The notes beneath the pieces were generated by a model. The model had not been told where the DNA came from. It was given only the letters and a program-made list of their open reading frames with translations, and ran no database searches. A stretch of DNA of 64,000 nt from Cladophialophora immunda (Eukaryota > Ascomycota > Eurotiomycetes > Chaetothyriales > Herpotrichiellaceae). The stretch covers positions 7,130,001 to 7,194,000 of the forward strand of contig NW_015622541.1 in assembly GCF_000835495.1 (NCBI RefSeq), in the 5' to 3' direction. The position numbers and the translations under genes are program-made. Positions 20,694 through 31,979 of this stretch are shown here, piece by piece. Position 1 is the stretch's first letter, and the number at the start of each line of letters is the position of its first letter.

Positions 20694-21431
20694 TCATTTC
20701 TTCTTCACAGGCTTCCCTTCGGTCTTTTCCAACTCTTGTAGTCGCGCCTCTTCCTTTGTAAGTTTTGCCTTTTCTTCCGCAATCAGTTTTTGGACTTGCT
20801 TGACAGCTTCACCCAGACGATCCAGCTCCTTGCTTTCCTCTTCTCTGCTGAATTTGTTGCCAGGAGAGCTTTTCATGGGAATCTCAGCGGTAGGCGGCGC
20901 CTTAATCGTCCCCTTTGCTCCTTTTCCAGCCTTTGATTTGGTCGCTTGAGCACCTCCTGTAAGGATCTCGTAAAAGGCCTCGACAGGTTCGTTGAACAGC
21001 ACCTCTTCATAGCAGACGCTGCTGATCATGGACCTGTCCTTCTTTTGCTGCTCAACGTCCCCATAGTATGGATGTAATTTTAGACCGTGCCAGATCTGCT
21101 GCGGCTTCTCTGTACTCTCGGGCACAAAATAGAACTTGATGGCGATCTCAAATTCACCCCAGCCCGTCTCCTCGACCTCGAATGGAGGACTCTCGATCAT
21201 GCGCACGCTGTTAGCGTACGTGTCGTGAAGTTTGAATTGCACTTTTCGCAGCCAGTATGAAATGTCTTCGTTGTTGATCCCACGGACGAAGACCTTCCAT
21301 TTGTGTGTATGGTCGGCTGGTGCGTCCTTTGGGCGGTTTTCTGGGTCGAAAGGAATAGCTTCGGTGCCGTAGATGAAGGGACGATAGATTTGGACCCCGC
21401 GAACACGCTTGGTTCCCGCGGGAGCAGGCAT
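20694..21431 (-). CDS. YAF9: YEATS-domain chromatin protein Yaf9
   Basis: Single exon, 245 residues from the ATG before PAPAGTKRVRG. Yaf9 is a shared subunit of the SWR1 (H2A.Z deposition) and NuA4 (histone acetylation) complexes; its YEATS domain reads acylated histone lysines. The YEATS domain spans about residues 7-160: VQIYRPFIYGTEA, THKWKVFVRG, WLRKVQFKLHDTY, then GWGEFEIAIKFYF and LKLHPYYGD. A Lys/Gly/Ala-rich linker and a charged coiled coil (about 205-240, rich in Glu, Lys, Leu) end the protein, matching the known helical C-terminus. An upstream in-frame extension begins at GTG and was rejected. It is convergent with the oxidase and divergent from the next gene. Confidence 0.94.
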   Translation of the reverse strand: MPAPAGTKRVRGVQIYRPFIYGTEAIPFDPENRPKDAPADHTHKWKVFVRGINNEDISYWLRKVQFKLHDTYANSVRMIESPPFEVEETGWGEFEIAIKFYFVPESTEKPQQIWHGLKLHPYYGDVEQQKKDRSMISSVCYEEVLFNEPVEAFYEILTGGAQATKSKAGKGAKGTIKAPPTAEIPMKSSPGNKFSREEESKELDRLGEAVKQVQKLIAEEKAKLTKEEARLQELEKTEGKPVKKK

Positions 21432-21824
21432 CTTGAATGTGGCGCTTCCTCGGTTGTCGTGGAGTTTCGAGCGATATTTCAGGAGTGTCTCGAATTCAGG
21501 TCGGGCAGGTAGGCCAAGCGCGAGCCCGGTAGATCGGACATCTGAGTTCACCTGTATCGCATCAAATGCTGGGGGGTAAAATGGAAAATGGAAGAAGAGT
21601 GAGGCTCAGTAGCGGAGTGCAAAGTCGCATGCGGTTTCCACCTCTGGGCTTGGCGACGGAGCGGCGCGCGTCGAACGGTTCTCCAGTAACTTCATTTTTA
21701 CACTTTCACGCATTTGTCTGACGCTTCGATGACCTTAGCAGCACAAAGGGACAAATGTATACATAGCTGGAGCAGGATCTGAGGAGCAGTTGATGGGCGG
21801 CACACTCTCGAGCCGTTCTGCGAT
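21432..21824. promoter_or_regulatory. Divergent promoter YAF9 / mitochondrial protein
   Basis: A 393-bp spacer between divergent starts, with no supported coding frame. It presumably holds both core promoters; no specific site was recognised. Confidence 0.5.
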
Positions 21825-23311
21825 ATGTACGCGGGCCCATGCAAGAATGTGCTGAAGCATAAGCTGTATTCGCCTGCCTTTCGTTCCCAGCTCATATACC
21901 GGTGTTGGTCCTGCTCTCCTCGACTGTCTGCGAAAAGGAGCCGGCTTCCGACATACGCCAAACCAGCCACACCAAAGACTCCTGGTGCAGTGCTCGAGAC
22001 AGTGGCTAAATCGGAGCCGAGTCTGAGAAACGATGGTTCCTACTACATCTCGCCTGACCTTGCCAGTGCACTGCATGGCTTGGGCTTCTTTTCAATCCCG
22101 GCTGTCGTGAAGGTGCTTCGGCGTCTCTGCCAGGAGCTGAAGAAACTTCCTCCTGCAAGCGCCTTAGTATCTGCAACCACACAACAGAGTATGTGGGTAT
22201 TCTCATCACCAGGGGGTGCGGCCGGCTGACTTCTTTGCACTTAGGGTTCATCCAGCTATCCGAGGAAGCTCTGGGCTCTGCTGAGGTGGCTCTCATGCGT
22301 GATCCACAGGTTCTACGGAAGGCGTTCCATTCGCTGGGCCAGAATTCATTTCACACGCAAAATCGCAAGGGCGATGAAGGCTGTGATGCCTTACGGATGG
22401 CTTTCTTTGCAGGAGAGGCCGACGCGGGGGTGGATGCTGCAGCGGCTGAGATCGCTCTGGGTAGCGCACTGGGTCGGCAAGAGGCTCGTCTTTCCCCACG
22501 AATTTCCGACTTCATCAAAGCAAAAGCATTGGCGAGGAGTGACTGGGTAGCAATGTTGCTATACTTGGATGAAACGTCCAGGAAGACCGGCAGCGAAGTA
22601 GTTGCGCAAGAGAATTACGAGCTCGCCAAAGATTTGGTTGACATGGTCGAGCCCAGCAAGAAGCTCCGTCGTCAGAACTCGTCTCTCCTACAGCATCACA
22701 AATTGCCATGGAGGGTTCTTCATGACGCAGCAGAGTCCTATCTACCTTACCTTCGTGAAGGTGCAGTTTACGACCAAGTCCGGTCGGACCTTGAAAATGC
22801 TATTCGAGACGGGCTTTTCAAGTACTCCGATCTTTCAGCTGCTCCCCTCGCATTGCGTCAACCGGGTGTAATCGAGAAGAACTCAAAGGAGTGGGTTGAG
22901 CTTGCCACGCAGTCTTCCAGCGCCGGCGATCCGGACTCTTCTCTGCAACTGGCTTTCTACCACCTCCGCAAAGATGGATGGCGTCCTGCGGAGGCGAATA
23001 GGAAACCTCGAGATTGGACCGGCATTGAGTGGCTCGCTGTCAGCGCCGCTCTGTCGACTCCCGAAACGGGAGTTATGGCAGCAAAGTATCTCGGGTTAGC
23101 CCACCTCTTGCGTGAACACGGCTATGTGGACGAGGGTATTTCGTGGATTGACTTCGCAAAGGAGAGTATGGGCGAGGCCGGGCTAGATCCCGACAACAGG
23201 TGGCACGACTATTTCAGCGACTTCCAGCAGGCTTGGAGGGACACGGACGGTTCACTGAAGAGATATGAGAAATCCAGTGAGGAGTTTCTTGCGCAGTTGG
23301 AGCGGACCTAG
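21825..23311 (+). CDS. Helical-repeat protein, probably mitochondrial, unknown
   Basis: Two exons, 21825-22188 and 22245-23311, 476 residues. The 56-nt intron (GTATGT donor, GGCTGAC branch, CTTAG acceptor, phase 1) joins ATTQQ to RFIQLSEEALG. The N-terminus has many Lys/Arg/Ser/Tyr residues and no acidic residue in the first 45, consistent with a mitochondrial presequence. The rest is alpha-helical with alternating short helices (EVALMRDPQVLRKAFHSLG, IKAKALARSDWVAMLLYLD, GVMAAKYLGLAHLLREHGY) that recall TPR or Sel1-type repeats, but no consensus repeat could be aligned by eye. I do not recognise a named family; a fungal mitochondrial factor is a guess from the targeting signal only. Confidence 0.75.
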
Positions 23312-24906
23312 TGGGTAGCAACTGTGCTTCAGAGTGTGTGAGATCTTGACCTACCAGTCGGCCAGTCGACAATGGGAGGAGACTTGCTGTCTATAAGGTG
23401 TATGTGTTGCGACAACATGAAACGACCTTCGCGCAGCCAGCGGTCCACTCGAGATATTCTGCGCCGAACAAACCGCGGACTTCGCGTTTGGTTCAACCAC
23501 AAATCCATCTCGAAAATACCAGTCCTGGACAATAGCAATAGCACCAGCACCAGCACCAGCGTCGAATCCGTCTCCGAGACTGAAGAAATGTTCCAGCCGT
23601 GGAAATTGATCAGTCTAGGCATGGCAACGTCTTGGGACGGGCCGCCTTTGGGCAGAACAACCAAAGAAAGGAGATGGCCAGGATCATGATCACGATCACG
23701 TTAACCGCATGTCTCTTGTTCCTTGTAATGATATTAGACTCGATCGGGGGCGCGGCCCGGCGAGATCCAAAAGCTTGCTGTTAACGTTTTATCGTTGCGA
23801 TGTCTATATGTACCGTGTACCTAATGTCTCTACCAGAACTCTCTCATCTCTGATAGCTTGCCTTGCTCGTTGCGTTGGGTATACCGCATCCTTTAAGGAT
23901 TTCGACCGGACGACCGGACGGAAACGTTCCGTAAGGTAACCTTAGGTTGGGGAACGCCATGAAGCTGGCCCGTTAACACCTGTACATTTTCCGTAGGTAC
24001 CCACGGTACTTACCTAGGCACTCACTGATTGCAGGCCAGTTGTATGTTTCCAAGTAGGCAGACACCAATCTACCAGGAGGAGGCCATAGGTAGGTGCACG
24101 GCACAGCAAGAGCTGCCTCGCTGAAGGTGATGGCATGTCTCGCTTCCACACGCTTCAAGGAAACACCACTCGATAGATGGGACCCTAGGTACCTAGGTAC
24201 CTTGAAGGAGTATTTTCGGTCGTCTCCCCCGTGCAGCCTTCACCTGCCTCCTAAGTGTGTGTCCCGTCCGGCCTTTACCAGCACAGTCTGCCTCGTGACT
24301 AAAGTGAAAACGAGGAGCCCATTATTCAGGTCATCATTGCGCGTTCAAACACCTTTCCCCCCCAGAAATTCTTCGCGACTCGCCCATCACCCCCCACTCG
24401 GAAGAAGAGTAGAGCACCTACCAACCTGCCTGCCTGCCTGCAGACCTGCCCGTGAACTCTGCATGCGGGTCGTAATGTGAGCACGGAGCACCTGTTTCCA
24501 CCGCCCATAACTCACACATCCTACATCCTAACCTTCATCAATCTCTCCTCCAGAACCGTAGCGTCCCCGGTCTTCATCTCTCCTCGGCTGTCCTCATTCA
24601 GACTACCGAACAAGAAAAAGAAAGAAAAAGGTAACATGTACGTACGTAAAACCGCTACCTCGAGCAGTAGTAGTACTTGTGGTAGTAGTTAGTTATCAAG
24701 GTTCCTCCTTCTTCCACCCGCGGCTCTAACATGCAAACTAGTGATAATATACCTCATATCACGCCTCAGGAGGCCGTGGACGGAGTAACAATGAGGGAGC
24801 CCGTAAACTTACTACTCGGGCCGCCCATCGGTAATAGTTGTAGTTGTAGTGTTTTCGCCCGCCATGGCACTGCTCTGCCCCGGTGGAACAGATTTTGTGA
24901 CGGGGG

Positions 24907-24936
24907 ATGGGATGGATGGATGGATGGATGGATGCC
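24907..24936. repeat. ATGG microsatellite
   Basis: Tandem GGAT/ATGG units in about 30 bp (about six copies). Simple repeat, no coding role seen. Confidence 0.9.
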
Positions 24937-25017
24937 AGCCAGAGTTCTAGACCCAGCGCCCACCCGCTCCGTTCGTGGCCGGTAGTCCCGTTTAAGGCAG
25001 AGGTGGCATCCAGATCT

Positions 25018-25042
25018 AGACCGACCGACCGACCGACCGACC
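25018..25042. repeat. CCGA microsatellite
   Basis: Six tandem GACC/CCGA units. Simple repeat in the intergenic stretch. Confidence 0.9.
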
Positions 25043-25256
25043 GTGGCGCAGGGGGGGCCGCAACCTGCAAGTTAGTAGTACGAGCAGGTCAACGACGGAG
25101 TAAGGAGTGCTCTAGTCAGATAACAATGAACCCTGGACACGGAATTAAAAAAGGGGGCGGCGGCCCTCGCATTTATTAATCTTTCGGAAGAGTGTGCCTG
25201 CGAGTAAGGGCCGTGGGAAGCCACAAGGAAGGTTTGGTTCTAGGCTCGTTGGTGCG

Positions 25257-25292
25257 AGCGAGCGAGCGAGAGAGAGAGAGAGAGAGAGAGAG
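25257..25292. repeat. GAGC then GA microsatellite
   Basis: Tandem GAGC units run directly into a pure GA dinucleotide tract of about 26 bp. A matching CT tract lies about 0.5 kb away at 25765, so the two could pair as an inverted repeat in single strands. Confidence 0.9.
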
Positions 25293-25645
25293 GGTGTCGT
25301 GAGTGTGTGTAACTTCATCATTCTTGCACAAGCAACGCTTGTTACCCTTACTTGGACTTGGGAAATAGAGGCAGGTGGTAGTGGTAGTGGTAAGTGGTAG
25401 GAACGGAGGACATCTTGTTATTGTATTGGTGGCATGAGGACAGACTAAAGAACATGCTTCGTACATGCGCACATTCCTCCTCGCCAGAATCTGCCCGATT
25501 TCTTAGGGCGCACCCAAGAGAGACTCCATATTACTGCATCAATCGCTTCCTTTTTGTTCCTTTGCTTCCGCCGCTGCACGATCATGCTGTCCGACCGTCG
25601 ATATCCAGAAGTGCTTGACATTGAGACCGCCTCCCCGTCGCCTTA

Positions 25646-25680
25646 CCGTAGCACGGCCAGCACGGCCAGCACGGCCAGCG
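25646..25680. repeat. 9-bp minisatellite
   Basis: Three to four tandem copies of the 9-mer CACGGCCAG, partly degenerate at the left end. Confidence 0.85.
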
Positions 25681-25763
25681 ACACCAGCAACACAAGCCGG
25701 TCCAATGCTTGTTGGACACAGAACCCAACAGTTTGGATACCTCTGACGGCTTCTCGCGTGGCT

Positions 25764-25795
25764 GTCTCTCTCTCTCTCTCTCTCTTTCTCTCTTG
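25764..25795. repeat. CT microsatellite
   Basis: A nearly pure CT tract, interrupted once by TTT. It is complementary to the GA tract at about 25266-25292. Confidence 0.9.
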
Positions 25796-26358
25796 CACTT
25801 TCCCAGTCTTGGTGCCGACGTTCCGGTTTCCCCCTACATCCCTTGTGCTGTACTCCAGTGGGATGACAGGCTTGTCCACCAGCTCCCAGGCTCCAGGCCC
25901 TAGCCCCTATCTTACTCCTCTAACTCCATGCACTGCTCGTTTACCCTGTGAAAGAACAACAAAAAGAAGAGCAAAAAAAAAAAACTCGGCCCGGAGCAGC
26001 TGCCAGTCCTGCGTCTTGCATGCTTGACAAAGTAAACTGACCTTGCCACCCATCTTCCACCTCTCTCCGTCGCCTTGTCTCGTGTCGCGGTCGCGGTCGC
26101 GGTCGAATGTATTCCGAACTTCCTCGGAGAATCCATTGTACTTTTAGCTGTTACTTTCGGGGCTCCTGATTGCCCATATCTCATTACCTAGGATCCCAAA
26201 GGCAAAGGTATGTCACGTATTGAAAATACCAGTATTCGTTCCATCGTAGACCACCACTGTCCGTCAACACCTTCCCGCCCAGGGGCCTTTCTCACACACC
26301 CTCACAACGAGGTCGACTGACTCATGGCATTCACTGCCGGCGCGAATACACCCTGCTT

Positions 26359-27818
26359 TCATTCATTTTCATTGTCGTAGTCACCGGAATCTTCTTCATC
26401 AGAATACTCATCCCATTGTTTTCTTCGTCTTTGGCCCTCTCGGATCCCCTTCTTCAGTTTGAGAGGGAATCCTGCACCTCGATCAATGAGTCCTCGTACC
26501 AAGTTGGTGCTAGGCTGGACCTGGTCGAAATCCTTTGCGTTGACAGCCCGAAAGACTTGGCTGGTGACAACATGGTGGGCAGGCACCGTTGCACCCACCT
26601 TCAGCAACGGAGGCTCCATCTTCATCAATGTAAATTGTAACCGGTATTCCCCCGCTCGGCGGAGGGAGAGGTCGGCAAAGATAAAGAATGCGCCTGGGAT
26701 GTTCTGCGGAGCTCTTGGCAGCAGTCTCCGGCGAGGCTGGGATGGCAAAAACCTCGACGTAGGACTGGATGGTGGGGACGCCCCTCGTCTTGTAACGGGA
26801 TGGGTGGGCATCGTGGGCGGATCAGGGTCATCAGCAGTATGAGTAGGACTCGCCACACTCGTGCCTAGGAGTAGGCGTTGCACTTCCTTTTGCCCTTCGT
26901 CAGTGTAATAGGACTGCGTGCTCACGTCCGAGTTCACAGCGACTGCTCCCACCAAGCGGCAGTGCACAACCCAGAAGGGGGATCTGAGCTCGGCTACGTC
27001 AACCTCGTTATCAGGATCAAAGTCATCCATCAGCAACTGCACGACCGGTGGCGGATCAACTGCTCTAGACGGACCGATCAGCCATGAACAAGCCCCAAAG
27101 CTCCGGGGACTTACCTTCGATCTTTCCCATCCGGTCCAGCGCGCGCGGCTCTAGGCTGCTGTCTGATGTGCAGGTGACACCGCCTGGCAGGGTTGACAAT
27201 ACGCGGGAGGTGGTTTGCGTCCACGTTCGGAACTGCGTCGGGTATAGCTGGTGACTCTGTGGCTGGAACAGTCGAAGGAGCAGCAGCGTCAGGCAAAGCA
27301 TCAGATACTGGACTGGAAGCCATTGGTCTAGATTGAGCCATTGGTTCGTGAAGTTCGTTGAATGAGGCTTGGAATGGTGAAGGGTCGTATGACCGCCTGG
27401 GACGACAATCAGTGAATGAGTTTCAACAGAGCTTCTGCTATTACCTTCTGTCGCTGAAAGTGCTAGTCCCTGGGCTGTGGGTCGGAGCACTGTACCCGGA
27501 TGGTTGAGACGAAGGAGAAAAGGCAGAATCGTTTTCAGAACCATGCCCAGTCACAGGACGAGAATGAGGTGCAACGTGTAAAGGAGGAAATGGTGAAGGA
27601 GGCCAATGTCTGGGACTTTGGGACTGACCAGCAGGAGCCGAGAAATATGAAGGACGGTGTTGGCCGTCAAGACTTCCCGGGGCTGGTATCTGGGTTGTTG
27701 GATGGGCGTACATAGCCTCAGAGGCAAATGCATCCGTAGTCAATGAGAACGAGGGAGGATGCCGTGAGCCACTGAGCACACAGGTAGAAGACGACGAACC
27801 ATGTGCTGTTGGAGTCAT
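26359..27818 (-). CDS. Velvet-domain transcription regulator (VelC/VosA-like)
   Basis: Three exons, 27445-27818, 27115-27396 and 26359-27064, 453 residues. Introns are 48 nt (GTAATA...CCCAG) and 50 nt (GTAAGT...TCTAG). The second splits the velvet signature: IRQQPRAARAGPDGKDRR|AVDPPPVVQL. Residues 1 to about 195 are Ser/Pro-rich and disordered. The velvet fold follows (about 195-430), with SPFWVVHCRLVGA, an insert rich in Pro/Arg/Ser, then GAFFIFADLSLRRAGEYRLQF. The C-terminus is basic then acidic (SDEEDSGDYDNENE). Velvet proteins bind DNA and couple development with secondary metabolism. PVDPPP-type text and the C-terminal position of the domain favour VelC or VosA over VeA and VelB; the paralogue call is an inference. 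Confidence 0.88.
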
Positions 27819-30800
27819 GATACTTGGGAGGACTGTGCGTGAATTGTGACGGTAATAGCGCTCGATCTGTTTGCCTCCTTAAATACCACGGGGTACCAGA
27901 AGGCAGTCAGTCAGTCGGTCAACCTCAATGCAGTTATGAACCGAAAATCTTGTCGAGCACCACCCTTGGCATCGCGGATGGCATTTAGCGAGGGCTCAGC
28001 TGGCGCAATTCGAGACCGGGGGGACCGTGCACCACAGACAGTGCATCCTGGCAAGTGATGTCGCTAGGGTATGGGGCAAAGAAGGAGCACTCGACAGATA
28101 GCCGTGGGGAAGGGAGGGGGTGGAAGAGAGCGAGCGAGCGAGCACCGAGATTCGGAAAGGGAGGGAGAGGGATGGAAAAATGGAACGACACGACAGGGTC
28201 GGACTTCGCGCGGATTCTGGACAGCAGGCAAAAAGAAGTTTGACGGTTGGTGCCAGTTGGTGCCAGTGGTGCCAGTGGTGCCAGGCCTTTTGCTTTTCTC
28301 AGTGTGGTGAACCCCGCCTCTCAGGGCGGGCACACAAAGATGTGTGGCCAGTCGCCGATTTATCGGGGGTTGCAAGGGTTATACGAGACCTCCTTGTCAT
28401 GTGGATGTTGTATTATGCCGGCCACAGACTCCTCCTGCATCAACATGTGAAGAGGCTGCCGAGAAGCCGTCACATCATGACGCGCACATCATGGATGGGT
28501 GTGATGTATCCCTTCCCTTCTCTTTTTGCCCTGGCCGAAGAGACGGTGGTATCGACTGTGAGAGAGCGCAGCAACAGCGCGGATCGCTTCCAGGACCGAA
28601 AAACCAAAGTCCCAAAACGTAAGGGCCGTCCGCAGTTCCGAAACTTGGATTCAGAAGAGCCCACACCAAAGAAATCCAAGAATGAAGCTGTAGCTTTCGG
28701 CATGGCGCATGGGGGCGGGCTGCGTGGAAGGGTTAGTTTAGGCGAGCACCCCAGCACAGTTGGAAGGTTTGTTGGTTATTAATGAAGGTTGCAAAGTGGA
28801 GGTTGACACTAGACGGAGGAGTAGAAACTACGCCAGCCCCAACCGACCTGCGAACTAAGGCAAGGGTGGGTTGAAGCATGCGTTGTGATACGAAAAAGGT
28901 GAGAGGGTGACTGGGAGAGCGAGCCACCACCAAGGCCAGCGATGCGACTCTAGGGACAATAGTCCACAGCCCCAGTACCGAAAAGAAGAGGGTGTCAATT
29001 GAGGGATGTCGAGGACGAACCATTGCAACTGCTCGATACAGGAAGGGGCTAAGCAAGAAGTGAGAGATGCAAGAATAATAAAATTGGTCGAGTGACTGAG
29101 AGGAGGGAGTGTTCTTTGCTGGTCGGCCCCAAATCCCGAAGTTGGAGGGTGAGTGACAAACCATTGCCAACGCCCTATCACTCACTTCGGTTCCAAGTCC
29201 TTCACGCCATCACCGGTGCCTCCCCAAGCCAGGTACACGTACAAACATAGCTTCTAGCTCTGGTCTCATTAGCTGCAAAATCACTGACACTACCCTCTCG
29301 GTACGGTATTGTGTAGGACGGTGCCCCAACCCGAAACCGAAACCGAAACCCGTCGCCGTTGAACGAGCTGCATGAAACCACACGAATTCTATGCATTGAC
29401 AGGCGCGACCTTCACCCTCCTTAGGTTGTCCCAGCAAACGAGCGCTTGTTGCCTTCTCACTCGGACTCGATTGTGAGTGAACTGCCGGGCACCACGCGGT
29501 GCAGATCTGTTCCCAAAGCACACCGGACAAGGATCCTCCTTCCAGCTCGACCGGGGTATCTCAACACCGTGACAGCATGAATGTTGGTTGAGAGCTGAGT
29601 GGCAATCAGCGACATGTCCGGCGAGCACCACTAAGGTATGGATGACCTCCCAGCTCCATTCCCCAAGCTGGAGAAGAGACGGCTTGCAAGTGTTCGGCTC
29701 CGCATGGACAGTAAGGTGGTAGTAGACTGACATAGGAGTAGATACAGGTTGACTACTGGGGCTGAATTCATCACCAGCGTCAATGGATGTTTCTGCAACC
29801 TGCAGGAACCCCTGCACGACTCAAGATAGTCAAATCCCAATCACAACCGACTCCGCTGACCGGCAAGCCAGGGCTCTGATCGAGTCACAATCCAGCCATT
29901 GCAACAATTGGCGGAGTTCAAAACCAAAGTTCAAGCCATGACCCATCTGCCTTCCGCCTTGGAACCGCTCCCAACATTCGGACGTTTTGTGATTGATGGA
30001 GATACTCGCACTCCGCGTTGTCATGGGCATTTTCCAGTTCAGAGAACTTGCCCAACAGAAAGGGAGAAAAAAAGAGGTCGTGCCGGGGAACTCACCGCGG
30101 ACCAACAACCCGAGCGCTCTAAGCGCTGGAATGCAAAGCTAAGTAGGACCACATGCCGATGCCCCATGCACTGCATGTCGCATACGAGTAGTTGCGGACG
30201 ACCGGGTGCAGCGCCCTGGGAACATGAGCTCTAGCCTCTGTTGATCCATTGCCGCCAGGGCCATAACGACATTGAGAGGAGAACCACCTGCCAGCTCTAC
30301 TGGGGGACAATCAATGAAGGGGCTGATGGCACAAGCACTGGTCCTTCTGCCACTACCCACTGCGAAATGAACACAAATGAGATGGTGCGCTGCTGTGATC
30401 TCGGTTATCGATTCCGGACTCGAGATGCTTGGCTGGCGACGAGCCAGTGACCTAGCTAGACCCTCACTGGACAGGTAAAGGCCGAGTGCCCCAGATGCAA
30501 ACTTGCGGGCGCTGTTCAACATGGCGGTCATCCACCATGTCCTGTCTCCCATTTGAGATCCTGATATGGCAACTGATCAGCACTATTGGGCTTCCACCAT
30601 CATTAACACTAATTGGACGCCACCTGAAGGACTCACGGCACCAATGCTCCTCGAAGTTATCAGATGTTGAACCTGAACCGTTGACAAATCATATGCTTCT
30701 CAGATGGGCTAGAGTCCCTGAGCTATTTGGCCTTTTCGCAGCAGAGCTTTACCCTATTTCGAAACAAGCCTGCCGGTGCATTACGTCGCCTCGTGCAAAC

Positions 30801-31577
30801 AAAGTGGCGAGTGACACGACGAGCTTGCACGACCATAGCTCCGATTAGATTCAAGACCCCACAAACAAACGGGAAGAAGTCAATCTGAGCTAGAAGGTTG
30901 GCCATCTACGCAGCTGCCCGACATAGCTTAGGCATCAAGTGACCCGAGAACCAAGTCTCGGCTTTCACAGACTCTCTTGTCCCTTACGACGACAACGACG
31001 ACGAATGCCCTCGTATTTTAAGGCCCCTTGCCTGATCCGACTTGTTACCCTTGTCAGGTCTTCTGCAGCAGTTGTTGGAGTCGGTCCCAAGGCCCCTGCT
31101 CAGCTGCCGTCCATCTGTAGCATAAACCTTGGGCATTATTGCTCACCGTGCCCGTATTTTGCAGGATGAGGAAAACTTTGTTAAACCGCCATCACGGCTT
31201 GTTTTGTCGACCGGCAGCTAGGGAGGTGCGTTAGCGCCCACGACGTTGCTTCAGACGGCAGGAATAGCATGATGAATGGACAATGAAGTCTGGACAGTTC
31301 AGCTGGTTGCAAAGGGAGATCTGAATGTGGCCCCAGAGCAATTTGCGGCATCGAATCGACGATGGTTCTATTCTGCTGGTGGCAGAAGCTGCCTCTCCTT
31401 GCAATGGCCAATACGGTACTTCCTCGCTTACGCGTTCTCGATATCTACATCAAATTCGACAGTCTGGAACGCCCCAGAGGAGGGGAAGGTTGTCAGCCGG
31501 GGGGCTCGGAAATTCAGCCGCCCTTGAAAGGGGAGGCTGTTTGAGGGAGGCAGGACATGTTTTGGGCGAGCGGACAC
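27819..31577. other. 3.8-kb intergenic region without confident genes
   Basis: Upstream of the velvet gene. Frames of 100-220 codons exist on both strands (for example 28120-28782 +, 29389-29817 -, 30139-30552 -), but they start at non-ATG codons or lack any recognisable domain, and their composition is Cys/His/Trp-rich as in random translation. A minisatellite sits at 28242-28285. Velvet genes often have long promoters, which could explain part of this space. Confidence 0.5.
28242..28285. repeat. GGTGCCAGT minisatellite
   Basis: Four tandem units of GGTGCCAGT or TTGGTGCCAG, about 44 bp, upstream of the velvet gene. Confidence 0.85.
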
Positions 31578-31979
31578 TTACTCAATCAAGTTGCCATCAG
31601 GGTCCCTGAGATAAACACTCCGCAGCTTGCCTTGGGCTCCCCTCCTCTCAACCACCTTGGCGCCTTCCAGCACCGTGATCCCTTTCTCCTTGAGCCGTCC
31701 CAGGACCCCTTCAACATCCTCCTCCACCAAGAAGCACAGGTCACCGCTCCCGGGCTGGACGATCTCCGCTTTCGGTTCAAACTCTTTGCCACATTCGTGT
31801 AGGTTGATTTTCTGGGTGCCAAAGTTCAGCGCATGCCGAGTGATGCTGGGGTCCGTCTCGGCAACGAAGGAGGTGTGCCGCATGCCGCAGACATCCTGGT
31901 AGAACTGGATGGTGGCGTCGATGTCCTTGACCGTCAGGACGAGATGATCGAGCGATTTGACTTTGGATACTGAGGTCAT
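31578..31979 (-). CDS. Glyoxalase-fold (VOC superfamily) protein
   Basis: Single exon, 133 residues, ATG at 31979. It has the complete paired beta-alpha-beta-beta-beta layout of the vicinal oxygen chelate family: SLDHLVLTVKDIDATIQFYQ at the start (metal ligand His12), INLHE (His61), and SVYLRDPDGNLIE at the end (Glu133, also the last residue). Such proteins include glyoxalase I-like lyases, bleomycin/fosfomycin-resistance-type binding proteins and small dioxygenases. The closest recalled relatives are human GLOD5-like/virulence-associated proteins, but the substrate is not determined. Expected metal ligands are present, so it is probably active. Confidence 0.9.
   Translation of the reverse strand: MTSVSKVKSLDHLVLTVKDIDATIQFYQDVCGMRHTSFVAETDPSITRHALNFGTQKINLHECGKEFEPKAEIVQPGSGDLCFLVEEDVEGVLGRLKEKGITVLEGAKVVERRGAQGKLRSVYLRDPDGNLIE

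Larger units (their letters stand above)
23312..26358. other. 3-kb repeat-rich intergenic region
   Basis: Between the convergent ends of the mitochondrial protein and the velvet gene. No frame is convincing. The region contains TAGGTACC-type repeats (23992-24018, 24184-24203) and many microsatellites between 24.9 and 26.1 kb, listed separately. One frame at 25584-25750 (MLSDRRYPEVLDIETASP...) is mildly protein-like but has no continuation or known relative. The length is unusual for two convergent genes. Confidence 0.5.

Noticed and set aside
28120..28782. 220-codon plus-strand frame upstream of the velvet gene
   Set aside because: Runs through a GGTGCCAGT minisatellite, Arg/Trp/Cys-rich, no ATG in a plausible place and no domain.
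29389..30552. Series of minus-strand frames (29389-29817, 30139-30552) that could be exons
   Set aside because: No splice junctions restoring a common phase or a recognisable protein were found.
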